Shown piece by piece: positions 9,269 to 19,487 of a stretch of 64,000 bases of DNA. Origin of the DNA: Croceicoccus naphthovorans (GTDB lineage: Bacteria; Pseudomonadota; Alphaproteobacteria; Sphingomonadales; Sphingomonadaceae); NCBI RefSeq assembly GCF_001028705.1, contig NZ_CP011770.1, positions 2,297,501 through 2,361,500 on the forward strand. Reading direction: 5' to 3'. How positions within the stretch are numbered: the first letter of the stretch is position 1; every line of letters starts with the position of its first letter. The translations under genes were made by a program, and so were the position numbers. The notes below the pieces were generated by a model. The model saw only the letters and a program-made list of their open reading frames with translations, was not told the DNA's origin and made no database searches.

Positions 9269-9994
9269 ATGACAGTCCCCGCCGAAACCGTCACCCTGCC
9301 CGCCCGCGGCTGGCGTATCGATCGCCGCAAGGCGCTGATTATCGCGGCGCTGTGCTGGGGCGGATATGCCGTGCTGGTCTGGGCGGTGACGACGGGGCGA
9401 ACGGGCACTTTCGACGACACCGGACTGCTGTTCTGGCGCGGCGCACAGGGCACGGCCCCGCGCGGGCCGGACTGGTTGCTGGAAATGGTGCGAGACCTCA
9501 CGGCGCTGGGCGGCGTGCTGCTGCGCCATGTCTTCGCATTGGTGGCTGTCGTAGCATTGCTTTTCCTCAAACTGCGGCGTGAAGCACTGTTGCTAGCTGT
9601 CACCATCGTCGGCGGGTGGATCGTCAATAGCGGGATGAAAGCGCTGGTCGGGCGCGCCCGGCCCGAGATCGTGCCCCACCTGACCGAGGCAGGCGGGGCC
9701 AGTTTTCCCAGCGGGCACAGTTTCAACGCGGCGGTGGTCTATATCGCCATCGCGCTGGCGTTGGCGACACTATCGGCACGGCAATCGGTGCGGTTGACGG
9801 TGATCGGCGCGGCAATCGTGCTCAGCCTTGCCATCGCGTGGAGCCGGGTGTGGCTGGGCGTCCACTGGCCCAGCGATGTAGCGGCGGGCTGGCTGGGCGG
9901 TGCGGGCTGGGCCTTTCTGGCCGCCGCGCTGTTGCAAAGATCCGTCGAACACGCCGCAGACCGCGCGGTTGCGGCCAACCGGCCTCACTCCTGA
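9269..9994 (+). CDS. PAP2-family membrane phosphatase
   Basis: A polytopic inner-membrane protein of 241 residues in the phosphatidic-acid phosphatase type 2 family. All three catalytic signatures are visible: KALVGRARP (KxxxxxxRP), PSGHSF (PSGH) and SRVWLGVHWPSDV (SRxxxxxHxxxD). Likely substrates are lipid phosphates such as phosphatidate, phosphatidylglycerophosphate or undecaprenyl diphosphate; the sequence does not decide. ATG at 9269, 79 bp from the divergent phr start. Its 3' end overlaps the convergent DUF457 gene by 10 bp. Confidence 0.88.
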   Translation: MTVPAETVTLPARGWRIDRRKALIIAALCWGGYAVLVWAVTTGRTGTFDDTGLLFWRGAQGTAPRGPDWLLEMVRDLTALGGVLLRHVFALVAVVALLFLKLRREALLLAVTIVGGWIVNSGMKALVGRARPEIVPHLTEAGGASFPSGHSFNAAVVYIAIALALATLSARQSVRLTVIGAAIVLSLAIAWSRVWLGVHWPSDVAAGWLGGAGWAFLAAALLQRSVEHAADRAVAANRPHS

Positions 9995-10944
9995 AGGCAG
10001 TTTTCCGCCTCTGCCGGAACCGGCACTGGCACCTGGAACCGCGACCCCGCAGAACCTGTGAAGCGCGCATCGCGCAGCACGTCGATGACCTGTCCGTCGC
10101 GTTCCTGCCGCTCGATATAGGGCGCGCGGGACCAGAACAGGAAAGCGGCCAGTTCCCGGTTATTCGGCGCGAACTGCGTCAGTTGCAGCGGGTGCAGGCA
10201 CGCGGGCTGATCGACCAGCATCTGCGGCGGCTGCGTGCCCCCGGCCAAAGACCAGCGCTGCAAGGCGTACCCGGTGTAGATCGGCCCATCGGTATCGACG
10301 ATCAGGTCCCGTTCCCAAAACGCAAGCGGCACCGGCACGGCAATGGCATCGCGCTGCGGCGCGGCGGCCTCGGCCGTGGCGGTGATGATCAGGTTGGCGT
10401 TGATATAGGCCAGGATCGCGACCAGCCCGACCAGCGCGGGGCGGTTCCACTTTGCCCGCCCCTGCTTCTCGCGCCGCTGCGAAATTGTCAGCGTGGCAAT
10501 CGCCACGACCCAAATCCAGACATCGACGATGAACAGCGCATCGCCATAAAACCAGCGGCTGGAAAAAGGCTCCAGCAAGCGGATGCCATAGGAATTGAGC
10601 CAGTCGAGCGCCGGATGACTAAGGCAGCCGATAAAGGACAGGACGTAGAGCCAGCCGAACCGCACCGGCAGGCGATCGTCGGGCCGCGTGCCGCGCCTGG
10701 CCTGCCACCTGTCGAACCACCAGATGAACGCCGCCAGCAGGAGCGGCAACACCACCCACGCGATCGGCCCGTGGGTCAGCCCCCGCCGCATGGCGAGGTT
10801 TTCGAGTCCATAGACTACGCAACCCGCATCCAGATCGGGCAGGTTCGCGCCGAATATCAGCGCGGGCATGCCCAGCCCGGTCTTCCGCTTCAAACCCGCC
10901 TGTCCGATCAACGCGCCGACAAGGCTGTGGGTCAGGTTGTCCAT
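9985..10944 (-). CDS. DUF457/YdjM-like inner-membrane metal-dependent hydrolase
   Basis: 319 residues beginning MDNLTHSLVGALIGQAGL, followed by a conserved N-terminal region with FGANLPDLDA and RRGLTHGPIA. The His and Asp residues there are typical of the membrane-bound metal-dependent hydrolase family that includes E. coli YdjM. Several transmembrane helices follow (residues ~60-80, ~120-150, ~170-200), then a soluble C-terminal domain. The substrate is unknown in this family. The start ATG 10944 begins exactly at the conserved MDNLTHS. Confidence 0.85.
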   Translation of the reverse strand: MDNLTHSLVGALIGQAGLKRKTGLGMPALIFGANLPDLDAGCVVYGLENLAMRRGLTHGPIAWVVLPLLLAAFIWWFDRWQARRGTRPDDRLPVRFGWLYVLSFIGCLSHPALDWLNSYGIRLLEPFSSRWFYGDALFIVDVWIWVVAIATLTISQRREKQGRAKWNRPALVGLVAILAYINANLIITATAEAAAPQRDAIAVPVPLAFWERDLIVDTDGPIYTGYALQRWSLAGGTQPPQMLVDQPACLHPLQLTQFAPNNRELAAFLFWSRAPYIERQERDGQVIDVLRDARFTGSAGSRFQVPVPVPAEAENCLQE

Positions 10945-10974
10945 CTAAGAAGGCCCCTAGCTTTGTCGAGGTCT

Positions 10975-11081
10975 GGTTCAGGGTGGAGCGGAAGCAAGGC
11001 TGCCGCAGGCAAAACGGTGAAGCCGCGTGAACCGAAGCGCAGCGTACTTCAGGTACGTGAGCATCGGAAGCGCGCGGCTTC
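10975..11081. other. Structured intergenic element, copy 1 (downstream of korB)
   Basis: The 175 bp between korB and the DUF457 gene hold an element with a 9-bp outer stem (GAAGCCGCG 11019-11027 with CGCGGCTTC 11073-11081). Inside is the core GAAGCGCAG-hairpin-TGAGCATCGGAAGCGC, whose hairpin is CGTAC-TTCAG-GTACG (11043-11057). A second pairing, GGTTCA 10975-10980 with TGAACC 11028-11033, is topologically exclusive with the outer stem unless a pseudoknot forms. A second copy with different stem sequences lies at 60255-60342. Strand and function are unknown; a 3'-UTR RNA structure or a REP-like repeat are both possible. Confidence 0.6.
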
Positions 11082-11119
11082 GATGTTTGCAGCCCGCCAT
11101 GGGCCAAAGATCGGCAAAG

Positions 11120-12154
11120 CTAGACCGGATCCTGCGCGGTGCCGTCCACCGTCCACGTCTGCCCCTTGGCGAGCAGCGCGGCAAGGTTCGGGGTCTTGCC
11201 TTCGCGGGCCTTGGCCAGATCTTCGGCCACAACCGCGTCATAGGCCGGCCGCGGATCGTCATAGATCACGCCCAGCGCCATCGGGTACGGCCCGAACGGC
11301 AGCTCTACCAGCATGTGGGCCAGCGCGCGGTTCTTGGTATCGTGCACCATCACGCCTGCCGCTTCCCAGTCTCCGTCGGTCACATCCACGACCTTCAGCG
11401 TCATGTTCTCGACATCGCGGGCCAGACCTTTGGTGCCTTTCGCGAACAGCATCGGCTCACCATCGGCCAGCCACAACTGCTGATCCTCCGCCCCCTTGGG
11501 CGCTGCGAAGTCGTTGAAGACATCTTTGTTGTAGACGATGCAGTTCTGGAAGATTTCGACAAACGCCGCGCCCTTGTGGGCATGGGCCGCCTTCAGCACT
11601 TCGGGCAGGTTCTTCGACACGTCGAAGCCCCTTGCGACGAACCGCGCCCCCGAACCCAGGGCAAAGGCGCAAGGCTGTGCCGGGCGGTCGACCGAACCGG
11701 CCGGGCTGGTCGGGCTTTTCGTGCCTTCGCGGCTGGTCGGCGAGTACTGGCCCTTGGTCAGGCCATAGATCTCGTTGTTGAACAGCAGGATCTGCACGTC
11801 GACATTGCGGCGCAGGATATGCATCGTGTGGTTGCCGCCGATGGACATGCCATCGCCGTCGCCCGTCACCATCCACACGTCGAGGTCCGGGTTCGCCAGC
11901 TTGATGCCGGTGACGAACGCGGGCGCGCGGCCGTGGATCGTGTGAAAGCCATAGCTTTCCATGTAATACGGAAACCGGCTGGAACAGCCGATGCCCGAAA
12001 CGAACACGGTCTTGGCCGGATCGGCGTTCAGCTGCGGCAGGGTGCGCTGCACCGCCTTCAGGATCGCATAGTCACCGCAACCGGGGCACCAGCGTACCTC
12101 CTGGTCGGTTTCCCAGTCCTTGAGCGTGGTCTGCACGGGGGTCATGTCGTTCAT
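11120..12154 (-). CDS. korB: 2-oxoacid:ferredoxin oxidoreductase, beta subunit
   Basis: Thiamine-diphosphate subunit of a two-subunit CoA-acylating 2-oxoacid:ferredoxin oxidoreductase, probably for 2-oxoglutarate. The 344-residue protein has EVRWCPGCGDYAIL near residue 20. The TPP/Mg motif GDGDGMSIGGNH is near residue 100, with NNEIYGLTKGQ following. Start ATG 12154, 11 bp after the korA stop, so it is cotranscribed as korAB. Other cysteines that could serve the single [4Fe-4S] cluster of this class are present (GIGCSSRFP). The low-potential acceptor would be a ferredoxin. The best alternative substrate is pyruvate. Confidence 0.9.
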   Translation of the reverse strand: MNDMTPVQTTLKDWETDQEVRWCPGCGDYAILKAVQRTLPQLNADPAKTVFVSGIGCSSRFPYYMESYGFHTIHGRAPAFVTGIKLANPDLDVWMVTGDGDGMSIGGNHTMHILRRNVDVQILLFNNEIYGLTKGQYSPTSREGTKSPTSPAGSVDRPAQPCAFALGSGARFVARGFDVSKNLPEVLKAAHAHKGAAFVEIFQNCIVYNKDVFNDFAAPKGAEDQQLWLADGEPMLFAKGTKGLARDVENMTLKVVDVTDGDWEAAGVMVHDTKNRALAHMLVELPFGPYPMALGVIYDDPRPAYDAVVAEDLAKAREGKTPNLAALLAKGQTWTVDGTAQDPV

Positions 12155-12165
12155 GATTTACGCCT

Positions 12166-14103
12166 TCAGGAATTCGCCGCTTCCGGGCTGGGAAGCTGGG
12201 TCTCGTTGACTTCGACTTCGCCGCCGATCTGGCTGGCGCGCGGTTCGCCCAGCGCGTCGCAGATCGCATCTTCCAGTTCGGCGATGGCAAAGGGCTGGCC
12301 ACTGGTCTTGGTCAGCGGCTGGGCATCGACAAGGAACTGGTCGCGCAGCACGGTCTTGAACTGGCCGGTGTTCATTTCGGGCACCAGGACCTTGTCAAAA
12401 CCCTTGAGCAGCGGGCCAAGGTTCTTCGGCATCGGCCAGACGTGGCGGACATGAACGTGGCTGACGTCCAGCCCGCGCTTGCGCGCGCGGCGCACCGCCT
12501 GATGGATCGGGCCGAACGTGCTGCCCCAACCGACAAGGACCAGCTTGCCGCTTTCGCCCCCAAGGCAGACGTCCTGATCGGGGATCGCGTTCGCCACGCC
12601 GTCGATCTTCGCCTTGCGCGCGTCGGTCATCGCCTGATGGTTGTCGGGCGCATAGTCGATGTGGCCGGTGTTCTGTGCCTTCTCGATCCCGCCAATGCGG
12701 TGCATCAGGCCCGGCGTACCTGGCTTGATCCACGGCCGCGCGCCCTTTTCGTCGCGGGCGTACGGATGCAGCGTTTCGCCGCCATCACCGTTCTTTTCGG
12801 TCAGGAACTTGGCCGGGAACGGCGCATAGCTGGCCGGATCGGGCACCTTCCACGGTTCGGCGGCATTGGCGATGTAACCGTCGGTCAGCAGCATGACCGG
12901 GGTCATGTACTGCACCGCGATGCGGCACGCCTCGATCGCGCATTCGAACGCGTCGGCAGGGCTGCGCGCGGCGATCACCGGCATCGGTGCGTCGCCGTTG
13001 CGGCCATAGACCGCCTGATACAGGTCCGACTGCTCGGTCTTGGTCGGCAGGCCGGTCGAAGGCCCGCCACGCTGGCTGTTCACGATGACGAGCGGAAGCT
13101 CCGTCATGATGGCAAGGCCCATCGCCTCCCCCTTCAACGCGATACCCGGACCGGAGGAGGACGTTACGCCCAGCTGCCCCGCATAGGACGCGCCGATAGC
13201 CGAACAGATCGCGGCGATCTCGTCCTCTGCCTGAAACGTCTGGACGTTGAACTCTTTCAGCTTCGCAAGGTGATGCAGGATCGCCGATGCCGGCGTGATC
13301 GGATAGCCGCCGAAAAACATCGGCAATTCGGCCAGTTGCGCCCCGGCGACGAGGCCGAGCGAAATGCTCTCCGCGCCCGTAACGGTGCGGTAAAGGCCGG
13401 GTTCCGAAGCAACGGGATCGACGTGAACCTGCTTCAGCGGACCTGAAAGCTCCGCCGTCTCGCCATAAGCATGACCAGCATCCAGCGCGGCGATATTGGC
13501 ATCGGCCAGATCGGGCGCCTTGGCAAACTTCGCCTTCAGCCACTGGTGGATCGGTTCGCGCGGACGGTCGAACATCCACAGCGCAAGGCCCAGCGTCCAC
13601 ATGTTCTTGCAGCGCAGCGCTTCCTTGTTGCCAAGGCCGAACGGCTTCACCGCCTCCAGCGTCAGCGCGCTGATGTCGAAGGCCAGCACCTGCCATTTCG
13701 CAAGGCTGTCGTTCTCCAGCGGATTTTCCGCGTACTTCGCCTTGTCGAGGTTGCGCTTCGAAAACTCGCCCGTATCGGCGATGATCAGCCCGCCCGGCTT
13801 CAGCGCAGCAAGGTTCACCTTCAGCGCGGCCGGGTTCATTGCCACCAGCACGTCGGGCGCATCGCCCGCGGTTTCGATGGCGGTCGACCCGAAGTTGATC
13901 TGGAACGCGGAAACGCCGAACAGCGTCCCCTGCGGCGCGCGGATTTCCGCCGGGAAGTCGGGGAATGTCGCAAGGTCGTTGCCGGCCAGCGCGGTAGAGA
14001 GCGTGAACTGTCCGCCGGTCAGCTGCATACCGTCACCGGAATCGCCCGCAAAACGGACAACGACGGCTTCGGGTGCCGTGGCGGGACTGGGTTGGGACGC
14101 CAT
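12166..14103 (-). CDS. korA: 2-oxoacid:ferredoxin oxidoreductase, alpha subunit (gamma-alpha fusion)
   Basis: 645 residues. The N-terminal gamma-type domain (residues ~10-190) opens VVVRFAGDSGDGMQLTGGQF. The alpha pyrimidine-binding domain follows (residues ~215-600; GGYPITPAS, SSGPGIALKGEAMGLAI, RGGPSTGLPTKTEQSDL). This gamma-alpha fusion is typical of the oxygen-tolerant two-subunit KorAB type. No separate delta ferredoxin subunit is adjacent. ATG at 14103. Its leader has an imperfect dyad, GGCCGG(N12)CCGGCC, at 14120-14143 that could be regulatory. It is transcribed divergently from rppH. Confidence 0.9.
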   Translation of the reverse strand: MASQPSPATAPEAVVVRFAGDSGDGMQLTGGQFTLSTALAGNDLATFPDFPAEIRAPQGTLFGVSAFQINFGSTAIETAGDAPDVLVAMNPAALKVNLAALKPGGLIIADTGEFSKRNLDKAKYAENPLENDSLAKWQVLAFDISALTLEAVKPFGLGNKEALRCKNMWTLGLALWMFDRPREPIHQWLKAKFAKAPDLADANIAALDAGHAYGETAELSGPLKQVHVDPVASEPGLYRTVTGAESISLGLVAGAQLAELPMFFGGYPITPASAILHHLAKLKEFNVQTFQAEDEIAAICSAIGASYAGQLGVTSSSGPGIALKGEAMGLAIMTELPLVIVNSQRGGPSTGLPTKTEQSDLYQAVYGRNGDAPMPVIAARSPADAFECAIEACRIAVQYMTPVMLLTDGYIANAAEPWKVPDPASYAPFPAKFLTEKNGDGGETLHPYARDEKGARPWIKPGTPGLMHRIGGIEKAQNTGHIDYAPDNHQAMTDARKAKIDGVANAIPDQDVCLGGESGKLVLVGWGSTFGPIHQAVRRARKRGLDVSHVHVRHVWPMPKNLGPLLKGFDKVLVPEMNTGQFKTVLRDQFLVDAQPLTKTSGQPFAIAELEDAICDALGEPRASQIGGEVEVNETQLPSPEAANS

Positions 14104-14295
14104 TTCGTTTCCTCTAAATGGCCGGAAACCATGTAAACCGGCCCATCAATTGGCCTTGCACCTAGGCGCCTGACAGTCTCACTTCAATTTAGAAAATCTG
14201 TCCACCCCCGCAAGATTGCTGCGCACAGATGCTTGCAAGTGGGCGCGATGGGCCCGATGTTCGCAAGCGCACATATTGCCGATCAAAGGACATCG

Positions 14296-14778
14296 ATGAC
14301 CACGCCAGACCCCGCCCTTTACCGCCCCTGCGCCGGGCTGATGATCGTGAACCGGGCCTCTCGCGTATTTGTGGGCAAGCGGATCGACACGAAGGAAGGC
14401 GACTGGTGGCAGATGCCGCAAGGTGGCGTCGATCCGGGGGAGGATCCGGACGATGCTGCTTTCAGAGAGCTGCACGAAGAAACCGGCATCGCTCGCGATA
14501 AGGTCGAAATCATCGCCCGCAGCGAGCAGGAGCTGTTCTACGACCTGCCGGAAGAATTGCAGGGCAAGCTATGGTCCGGCAAGTTCATCGGCCAGCGGCA
14601 GAGCTGGTTCCTGATGCGCTTTCTGGGCGAGGATGCGGACATCGACCTGAACGTCCACGATCCGGCTGAGTTCCTCGACTATCGCTGGACCGATCCGGAA
14701 TTGCTGCCCGAAATGATCATCCCGTTCAAACGCCCGGTTTACAGCGCCGTGCTGGAGATGTTCCGCCCGCACCTGTAA
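14296..14778 (+). CDS. rppH: RNA pyrophosphohydrolase (Nudix)
   Basis: Removes pyrophosphate from the 5' triphosphate end of mRNA and so starts decay. It has 160 residues. The Nudix box GGVDPGEDPDDAAFRELHEETGI (here split for length) spans residues ~42-64 and matches GX5EX7REUXEEXGU. The surrounding YRPCAGLMIVN and WWQMPQGGVD are specific to the RppH/IalA group. ATG 14296 matches the family start; the open frame extends 63 bp upstream without homology. It is divergent from korA and convergent with the TPR gene. Confidence 0.93.
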   Translation: MTTPDPALYRPCAGLMIVNRASRVFVGKRIDTKEGDWWQMPQGGVDPGEDPDDAAFRELHEETGIARDKVEIIARSEQELFYDLPEELQGKLWSGKFIGQRQSWFLMRFLGEDADIDLNVHDPAEFLDYRWTDPELLPEMIIPFKRPVYSAVLEMFRPHL

Positions 14779-14788
14779 CAGGCGCGGG

Positions 14789-15301
14789 TCAATTGCGGAC
14801 GGTCTCGCCTTTTCCGGTCGTGCTGCTCGCATCGGCGCTCTTCACCTGCGGCAGCGGGCCGCGCGCGATTACGCTAGCCAGCTTGCCCGCCTCTGCGCAG
14901 TTTTCGCCGCACATGGAATGCAGCTTGGCAAGGTTCTGCTCTGCCTTTGCGGTCGCGCCCTTTTCGGCCATGGCCGCGCCCTCGCCCGAAATCGCGGCCA
15001 GATTGCCGGGATCACGCTCCAGCGCTTCGCGGTAATAGTGGATCGCCTGCCCCTGCATCTTCTTGGCGCGGGCGACTTCGGCCAGTTGCATATAGGCCTC
15101 CGTATTGCCGGGCGACAGCGCCAGCGCCGCCTCCAGCCGATCGGTCGCGCCATCGATATCGCCTGCCGCCAGCGCGGTGCGACCCGATGCGATCAGCTCT
15201 GCCACGTGCGGATTGCTGGTCACCGGGGCCTGTCCGAAACTGGAACTGGCGCTGACGGCAACGAACAGCGAGACTGCGGCAGCGAGCGGCGAAAAGCGCA
15301 T
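14789..15301 (-). CDS. Exported tetratricopeptide-repeat protein
   Basis: 170 residues. An N-terminal signal peptide (MRFSPLAAAVSLFVAVSASSSFG) is followed by about three TPR units (residues ~30-130, e.g. GDIDGATDRLEAALALSPGN and AIHYYREALERDPGN). The tail has two cysteines (SMCGENCAE). The start at 15301 is preferred over the ATG at 15355 because GGGAG sits 6 nt upstream and the signal peptide then starts at residue 1. It is last in a leftward run after guaB, the 97-aa gene and rsmB. The likely role is as a periplasmic scaffold; nothing more specific can be said. Confidence 0.8.
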   Translation of the reverse strand: MRFSPLAAAVSLFVAVSASSSFGQAPVTSNPHVAELIASGRTALAAGDIDGATDRLEAALALSPGNTEAYMQLAEVARAKKMQGQAIHYYREALERDPGNLAAISGEGAAMAEKGATAKAEQNLAKLHSMCGENCAEAGKLASVIARGPLPQVKSADASSTTGKGETVRN

Positions 15302-15370
15302 CACGATCTCCCAAACGGTCGGACTGGCACTTGCAGAGGGGTTAACCGATGCCATGATTCCGGTAACCTA

Positions 15371-16549
15371 TCAGAGCGACCCTAAACGCGCGATGAAAAA
15401 CCCGTCGGTGAAATCGTGGTGCGGGGTCAGCCGGATGCCGGGGCCATGCGGGCGACCAAGCGGGAGGTTGACAGGCTGCGCGGAAAACCGCGGATTGCGG
15501 GCAAGAAATTCGTTCACCGGCCCCGCCCCTTCGGCATCCAGCAGCGAGCAGGTGACGTAAACGATCCGTCCGCCGGGGCGCAGCAGGCCCGCCGCGATTT
15601 CCATCAGGCGCAGCTGATTCGCGGCGAATCGGTCCAGATCGGCAGGCCGCAAGCGCCAGCGCGATTCGGGATTGCGTCGCCACGTGCCCGTTCCCGAACA
15701 GGGCGCATCGACCAGCACGGCATCGGCCTTGCCCGCATATTGGGCCAGCATCTCCGCCTCATGCCCCGGATTGAGCAGCACTATGTCGGCAATCCGTGCC
15801 CCGGCCCGCTCCGCACGCGGCGCGAGACGGGACAGGCGATTGCGGTCGGTGTCCGCGGCGGCCAGCGTGCCCTCATTCGCCATCTGTGCGGCCAGCGACA
15901 GCGTCTTGCCCCCAGCCCCGGCGCAAAGATCGATCACCGTCTCCCCCGGCTGCGCCGCGACGGCGAGGCAGGCCAGTTGGCTGCCCCCGTCCTGCACTTC
16001 GATCAAGCCCTGTTGATAGGCATCCCACTGCTCGACCTGCGTCCCGGCGGGAAAGCGCAGCCCCTGCGGCGCGGCGATCGGTTCGCCGGGTTCGGGCAGG
16101 GCGATAGTGGCCCGGTCGGCCTTCAGAGTGTTGACGCGAATGTCGAGTGGGGCGCGATCCAGCAGGGTAGTGGCTTCCTCACCCGCAATGCCGCTTTCCG
16201 CCAGTGCCAGTTCCAGCCAATCGGGCGCGATGCCGCCCTTGGCCACCGGCTCGTCGGGTTGAATCGCAACTGGGCCGTAGTTGGATCCGTCGAAGCAATC
16301 CGGCAGGTCCGGCGCGACCTGCGCCAGCCGCAACATCGCGGCGCGGCCCGTGTCGGGCACCGGCCCGCAGGCGCGGATCGCGGCGAAGACGTGTTCGCGG
16401 ATCGCCCGCCGGTCTTTCGACCCGGCGTAGCGCCGCGCCTTCAGCCCCTCGGCCACGATACGATCCGCGCTGCCCCCGCCGGTACGGGCGGCGGCGATCA
16501 CCGCGTCGAGAATCTCGATGGCCGCCTGAACGCGGGCGGCCGGGGTCAT
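15371..16549 (-). CDS. rsmB: RsmB-family rRNA (cytosine-5) methyltransferase
   Basis: 392 residues with an N-terminal NusB-like RNA-binding domain (residues ~1-130) and a C-terminal RsmB/NOP methyltransferase domain. The SAM motif VIDLCAGAGGKTL lies near residue 220. The motif IV DAPCSGTGTWRRNPESRW and motif VI YVTCSLL carry the two catalytic-site cysteines. The expected target is 16S rRNA C967, but related NOL1/NOP2 enzymes differ in site. ATG 16549 lies 7 nt after the preceding stop, so it is operonic with the 97-aa gene and guaB. Confidence 0.88.
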   Translation of the reverse strand: MTPAARVQAAIEILDAVIAAARTGGGSADRIVAEGLKARRYAGSKDRRAIREHVFAAIRACGPVPDTGRAAMLRLAQVAPDLPDCFDGSNYGPVAIQPDEPVAKGGIAPDWLELALAESGIAGEEATTLLDRAPLDIRVNTLKADRATIALPEPGEPIAAPQGLRFPAGTQVEQWDAYQQGLIEVQDGGSQLACLAVAAQPGETVIDLCAGAGGKTLSLAAQMANEGTLAAADTDRNRLSRLAPRAERAGARIADIVLLNPGHEAEMLAQYAGKADAVLVDAPCSGTGTWRRNPESRWRLRPADLDRFAANQLRLMEIAAGLLRPGGRIVYVTCSLLDAEGAGPVNEFLARNPRFSAQPVNLPLGRPHGPGIRLTPHHDFTDGFFIARLGSL

Positions 16550-16556
16550 CGGCGCG

Positions 16557-16849
16557 TCACGGCTTTTTGGCCAGTCGGCGACGGTTGGCGCTAACCTTGC
16601 GGCCATAGAAATCGACGCTTTTCTGCGCCGCGCCTATCCCGCTGCCCAGCGATCCGGTCATCGTCTGCCACATCAGGTCGTTCGCGGCTTTCACCTTTTC
16701 GCTGACCATGCGCTGCGCCTCTGCCTGCGCGCCGGGTGCGCCGGTCATCATCATCCAGCTACGCGACCAGATGACATATCCGCTCTCTGCCCAAAGCCAC
16801 CATGCGCTGGTCGCCAGCTTCATGGCGTCTGCGGCTGTCTTGTCGGGCA

Positions 16850-16850
<1 letters not shown>
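16557..16850 (-). CDS. Small hypothetical protein, phasin-like
   Basis: 97 residues. The N-terminal half is Trp-rich and amphipathic (SAWWLWAESGYVIWSRSWMM). A helical segment follows (EAQRMVSEKVKAANDLMWQT) and the tail is very basic (RKVSANRRRLAKKP). The composition and the KSVDFYGRKVSANRRRL end recall phasins, which coat polyhydroxyalkanoate granules, but no firm domain is recognised. The start ATG overlaps the guaB stop (ATGA), so translation is coupled to guaB. Confidence 0.65.
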
Positions 16851-18415
<1,565 letters not shown>

Positions 18416-19468
18416 CTAGTGGGCTGTGGGCACTATTTCGGCAAGCGGGCTGCGGGGCAGCCATGCGGGGTCCGCCGCACGGCGCAAAAGGGCGATGTGG
18501 AACGCGGTCATGTCCGCCGTCGCGCCCGGTTCCACCCCGTCCGCCTCGTCATTGGCGCGGTGGTATCGGTCGCGCATATAGGCGCGCATGGTGCCATCCT
18601 GCGCAAAGGTCGCGCTGATGAACACGGCAGGCACGCCCACCGCGTCGAAGGCCCAGCCGTCCTGCCGTTTCAGAAAGCGCCGGTTCTTGCGGCTGGGGCG
18701 AACCAGTTCGACGCCCTCGTCCCGCGCAGTGGCCGATATCAGCTCCATCAGCGCGCCGATCCCTTGCGGACCCGGCGTGCCCAGCACGACCGCCGGTGCA
18801 CCCGCAGGGGCGACACCTTCGGTATCGAGGTTGAAGGCGGCGACGAACTTCTCGATCGGAACGGGCGGATCGGCAACGAAGGCGGCCGCGCCTTGCAAGC
18901 CGTCCTCCTCACCCCCGGTGGCAAGGAAATAGACGTCGCGCCGCAATTCCGGCCCATCGGCCAGCGCGCGGGCAATCTCTATCATCATCGCAAGGCCGGT
19001 GGCGTTGTCGACCGCGCCGTTGCAGATGCGGTCGTCTTCGACAGGGCGGCATTGCGCCCCGCTGCCCAGATGATCCCAATGCGCCACCAAAAGGACCGCG
19101 CCCGCCGTCGGCTCTGTGCCGGGAAGCCGCCCAATGATGTTGTAGGTCTCTACCGCCCCACCGCGCTTGCCCTGATACGAAAACGGCTCTCGCCACGGAT
19201 GGCCGGGGTCATGCGTGCCGGACCGCAGGCCCACCGCCGCCAGTTGCCAATGCATGTATTGCAGCGTCAGCGCCTCGCCCGGCGTGCCAGCCGCGCGCCC
19301 GTCGAACTCGTCTGACGACAGCACGCGAACATGCGCCATCAGCGCCTCTTCCATGGGGGTGAGCGCCCGCGCCGACGCGGGCGGCGGTAACGGTTCCGCC
19401 GGGGCGCAGGCCGCCGTCAGGGCCAACAGGCCCAGCGCAAACCCGGTTACTGCAACCCTTGCCCCCAT
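18416..19468 (-). CDS. M28-family zinc aminopeptidase, lipoprotein
   Basis: 350 residues. A lipoprotein signal ends in LLALTAAC. The M28 peptidase domain has the co-catalytic zinc ligands in VAHWDHLGSG, GAVDNATGLA, GGEEDGLQGA and NLDTEG. The last quarter supplies the final His (YHRANDEADG). It probably trims peptides in the periplasm. ATG 19468 lies directly before the signal peptide; the longer frame to 19576 would bury it. It is 19 bp downstream of the bdhA stop on the same strand and could be cotranscribed. Confidence 0.86.
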   Translation of the reverse strand: MGARVAVTGFALGLLALTAACAPAEPLPPPASARALTPMEEALMAHVRVLSSDEFDGRAAGTPGEALTLQYMHWQLAAVGLRSGTHDPGHPWREPFSYQGKRGGAVETYNIIGRLPGTEPTAGAVLLVAHWDHLGSGAQCRPVEDDRICNGAVDNATGLAMMIEIARALADGPELRRDVYFLATGGEEDGLQGAAAFVADPPVPIEKFVAAFNLDTEGVAPAGAPAVVLGTPGPQGIGALMELISATARDEGVELVRPSRKNRRFLKRQDGWAFDAVGVPAVFISATFAQDGTMRAYMRDRYHRANDEADGVEPGATADMTAFHIALLRRAADPAWLPRSPLAEIVPTAH

Positions 19469-19487
19469 CGCGCCCCTGTTCTTACGG

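Noticed and set aside
10978..11262. Leftward frame across the structured element (94 codons)
   Set aside because: It overlaps korB and the intergenic element; such frames recur because the element repeats, not because they encode protein.
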